From NCBI GenBank assembly GCA_049509675.1, contig JBEKZQ010000197.1, forward strand, positions 1 through 11,189: a stretch of 11,189 bases of DNA. The letters run 5' to 3'. Position numbers and translations under genes: made by a program. Shown here in pieces: positions 9,333 to 11,189 of this stretch (within the stretch, counting starts at the first letter, position 1; each line of letters starts with the position of its first letter). The stretch is from JBEKZQ01 sp049509675 (GTDB lineage: Bacteria; Planctomycetota; Planctomycetia; Pirellulales; Thermoguttaceae). The notes beneath the pieces are model-generated. The model did no database searches, had not been told where the DNA came from, and saw only the letters and a list, made by a program, of their open reading frames with translations.

Positions 9333-9796
9333 ATGACAAAGCCGAGGTTGAACGTGCCAGACATTCGAAATGAACTTGAGCAGGCACTATATGCCCTGAC
9401 AATGGAGCATCTGGCCAAGCTCGCCACGTACATTCCGGGGCCTGTCAAGCCGAGGTCGCCAAGCTCACCAGCAACCCGAACATCAATCTCGTTGGCGTGG
9501 GGATGGAGGTACGCCATTGCTACCAAACGGGCGACAGCAAGCGGACCCAAGCGGATGAGGCGTTGGCCCGCCACTTTTTGCTGAGTGGCATCTTGCCGGT
9601 AATGCCCTTGTTTTGCAACCAGAGCAATCCGGGAATCGTCAGCCGCTATCGAAGTGTCTGGGTCATCAAGGAGGGGATGGATGCCTACGGCGTGGTGGAG
9701 ACCTTCTCGGGGTACGACTTCTATGACTTCTTGAAGCGGAACCGGGACGACTTCCGCAAACCTGTAATCGACCTCCTGCGGAGCTTGACGAAGTGA
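9333..9796 (+). pseudogene. Small gene upstream of methyltransferase, broken by a one-base frameshift
   Basis: The first frame from ATG 9333 reads MTKPRLNVPDIRNELEQALY and on to LAKLATYIPG, then becomes Pro/Arg-rich nonsense. A second frame, one base back, continues CQAEVAKLTSNPNINLVGVG and on to DLLRSLTK before TGA 9794-9796, but has no start of its own near its beginning. Adding one G to the GGGG run at 9437-9440 joins both into a single 154-aa protein (LATYIPG-ACQAEVAK). It may be a true frameshift mutation, a homopolymer sequencing or assembly error, or less likely a programmed slip. The stop overlaps the methyltransferase ATG (TGATG), as in a two-gene restriction-modification operon. The central part (LVGVGMEVRH ... 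GILPVMPLFC) has a strand-helix-strand look that could be a decayed PD-(D/E)XK nuclease core, but I do not recognise the family. A 99-residue product from ATG 9497 is possible. Confidence 0.6.
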
Positions 9797-11181
9797 TGCA
9801 ACCGAGCCTTTTCGACGTGGGACCGAATTTCACTAATCGCAGCACGAAGTCGGTTACGTTTCAGGGCAAGCTGGACCTACCGATCCACCGCTGGTATCGG
9901 CTTACGCCCAGTTTCTCTCCGCAACTTGCGCATGACATCGCCGCCCACTTTGAGCTTTCGCCCTCGGATTTCGTGCTGGACCCCTTTAGCGGCGTCGGAA
10001 CAGTCCCCCTGTGCATGAAGTACCGAGGCGTCCCCGCGTGCAGCGTCGAACTCAATCCCTACCTCCACTTCGTCGGAACCGTCAAGACCCGCACCTATAC
10101 CGACCTCCCGGCCATCGAGAACTGCTTCGAGGGTTTCATCAGGGCTTACCGGGCGTGCCTCAAGGATGTGCCTTTCAAGTCGAAACCTGCCGATTACCTG
10201 GGTGAGTATGCCGCCGACATCCCCCCGATCAATTTCCCTGATCGCTGGTGGTCCCTTGGCAACCTCGCCCAACTCGTGTGTCTTCGCCGGTTAGCCGCGG
10301 TCTTTCAGGCTGAACCGCAACATCTTGATCTCCTGAAGATGGCAGTCCTGAGCATTCTCGTCCCGGTCAGCAACGCCAAGCACAATCACGTATCCTTGAC
10401 TTTCGCCAATAAGCCGCTGCCCACCGTCGATGTCGCCGACATTCTGGCACGCCAACTGCGAAACATGATAGCCGATCTGAAGACGGTGGCTGATCTTCCT
10501 GCCGCAGACGTGACGATCTATCGGGGCAACAGCAAGGAACTTACGAAGGTCGTGCCTAAGCTGCCGAAGGTGTCGGCGGTAATCACGTCGCCGCCATACC
10601 CCAACAGGTTCAGCTACGCCCGAGAGACCCGGCCCCACATGTTCTTTTTCGAGTTCATCAGGAGTGCCAAGGCGGTTGGCCAGCTTGAGACCGATGCCAT
10701 TGGGGGTACGTGGGGGAGGGCAACCTCGGTGCTGGCCCACGGCGTCGCGCCGAAGAACAAGCTCATCCAGGGTCTGCTCGATCCGTACCTGCACGGCATC
10801 CACTCGAACGGGGATCTCATGGCACACTACGTCGTGAAATACTTCAACAACATGTACGACCACGCTGGTGAAGTCGCCGAAGTTTGCCAGAAGAAGGCGC
10901 GCCTTGCCTACGTCATCGGGAACAGCAAGTTCTACAATCACCCCCTTCCTAGCGACGAGATCCTCGCCTCCATTCTTGGACACTTCGGCTTCGAACTGGA
11001 GCGGATCGACCGGATGCGGAAACGGCAGAGCAAGACAGGTCTTTACGAGGCGGTCGTGTTCATGCGTAAGGGGTGCAAGTTGTACTTTGCATCGCCTATG
11101 AGGTGGTCTGGTAGGATCGTTGGCCGGTGGCCCGAGCGGGCCGTTCCCTCCAGAAGGTGGTCAGCGGCTTCGTCTCACTGA
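9796..11181 (+). CDS. Site-specific DNA methyltransferase (probably N4-cytosine or N6-adenine)
   Basis: This 461-aa enzyme is predicted to transfer a methyl group from SAM to an exocyclic amino group of a base in a specific DNA sequence. Motif I, DPFSGVGT (62-69), binds SAM; VELNP (84-88) fits the acidic motif II position. The catalytic motif IV is TSPPY (264-268), the SPPY form that is usual in N4-cytosine methylases though not exclusive to them. The order is I before IV with about 200 residues between, which probably house a target-recognition or helical insert. The start is ATG 9796, overlapping the upstream stop by one base (TGATG); GTG 9793 would add one residue. Family-like sequence ends near LYEAVVFMRKG (about 425); the last 35 or so residues are Arg/Trp/Ser-rich and look unlike the rest. 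It pairs with the frameshifted gene upstream, so it may now be an orphan methylase, or its nuclease may lie beyond the window. Confidence 0.88.
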   Translation: MQPSLFDVGPNFTNRSTKSVTFQGKLDLPIHRWYRLTPSFSPQLAHDIAAHFELSPSDFVLDPFSGVGTVPLCMKYRGVPACSVELNPYLHFVGTVKTRTYTDLPAIENCFEGFIRAYRACLKDVPFKSKPADYLGEYAADIPPINFPDRWWSLGNLAQLVCLRRLAAVFQAEPQHLDLLKMAVLSILVPVSNAKHNHVSLTFANKPLPTVDVADILARQLRNMIADLKTVADLPAADVTIYRGNSKELTKVVPKLPKVSAVITSPPYPNRFSYARETRPHMFFFEFIRSAKAVGQLETDAIGGTWGRATSVLAHGVAPKNKLIQGLLDPYLHGIHSNGDLMAHYVVKYFNNMYDHAGEVAEVCQKKARLAYVIGNSKFYNHPLPSDEILASILGHFGFELERIDRMRKRQSKTGLYEAVVFMRKGCKLYFASPMRWSGRIVGRWPERAVPSRRWSAASSH

Positions 11182-11189
11182 TGTGGTCG

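Noticed and set aside
9437..9440. Programmed -1 ribosomal frameshifting at the GGGG run
   Set aside because: There is no good slippery heptamer in the right phase and no clear downstream pseudoknot; mutation or sequence error is simpler.

Overview
The window looks like a piece of a planctomycete chromosome (Pirellulales-like). This is an inference from three things. The sequence is GC-rich and has a futalosine-pathway menaquinone gene. It has a NatB-type permease fused to a CPBP protease domain. It is also crowded with short palindromic repeats of types I recall as common in that phylum, and these sit both between and inside genes. No rRNA, tRNA or CRISPR array was seen.

Layout: positions 1-399 are non-coding and hold a cluster of repeats, namely a 21-bp-arm hairpin, a MITE-like element of about 138 bp and a short CACTGGC/GCCAGTG palindrome. 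From 400 to 8979 every gene lies on the minus strand. In transcription order they are a PEP carboxykinase-aminotransferase fusion (8979-5839), a repeat-rich gap carrying the remnant of a small gene (5705-5454), a chorismate dehydratase-radical SAM cyclase fusion MqnA-MqnC (5460-3451), an ABC ATPase (3431-2679) and an ABC-2/CPBP permease (2688-400). The last three are tightly packed: there are 19 bp between mqnA/mqnC and the ATPase, and the ATPase and permease overlap at an ATGA junction. They probably form one transcript. A divergent intergenic region (8980-9332) then leads to a plus-strand pair: a small gene broken by a single-base frameshift (9333-9796), overlapping by one base an apparently intact DNA methyltransferase (9796-11181). 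This pair resembles the remains of a restriction-modification locus.

Function: the PEPCK domain interconverts oxaloacetate and PEP, and the fused PLP aminotransferase could supply or consume a keto acid. MqnA and MqnC catalyse two non-consecutive steps of futalosine-dependent menaquinone synthesis. The ATPase and permease should form a NatA/NatB-like exporter.

The most unusual aspect is how repeats meet coding sequence. Two copies of one palindromic element (about 44 bp) are read in frame inside two different genes, and a half copy lies just upstream of the PEPCK start. The linker of the MqnA-MqnC fusion is made almost wholly of repeats. These include a four-copy heptanucleotide tandem repeat whose copy number decides whether the two enzymes are one polypeptide or two.
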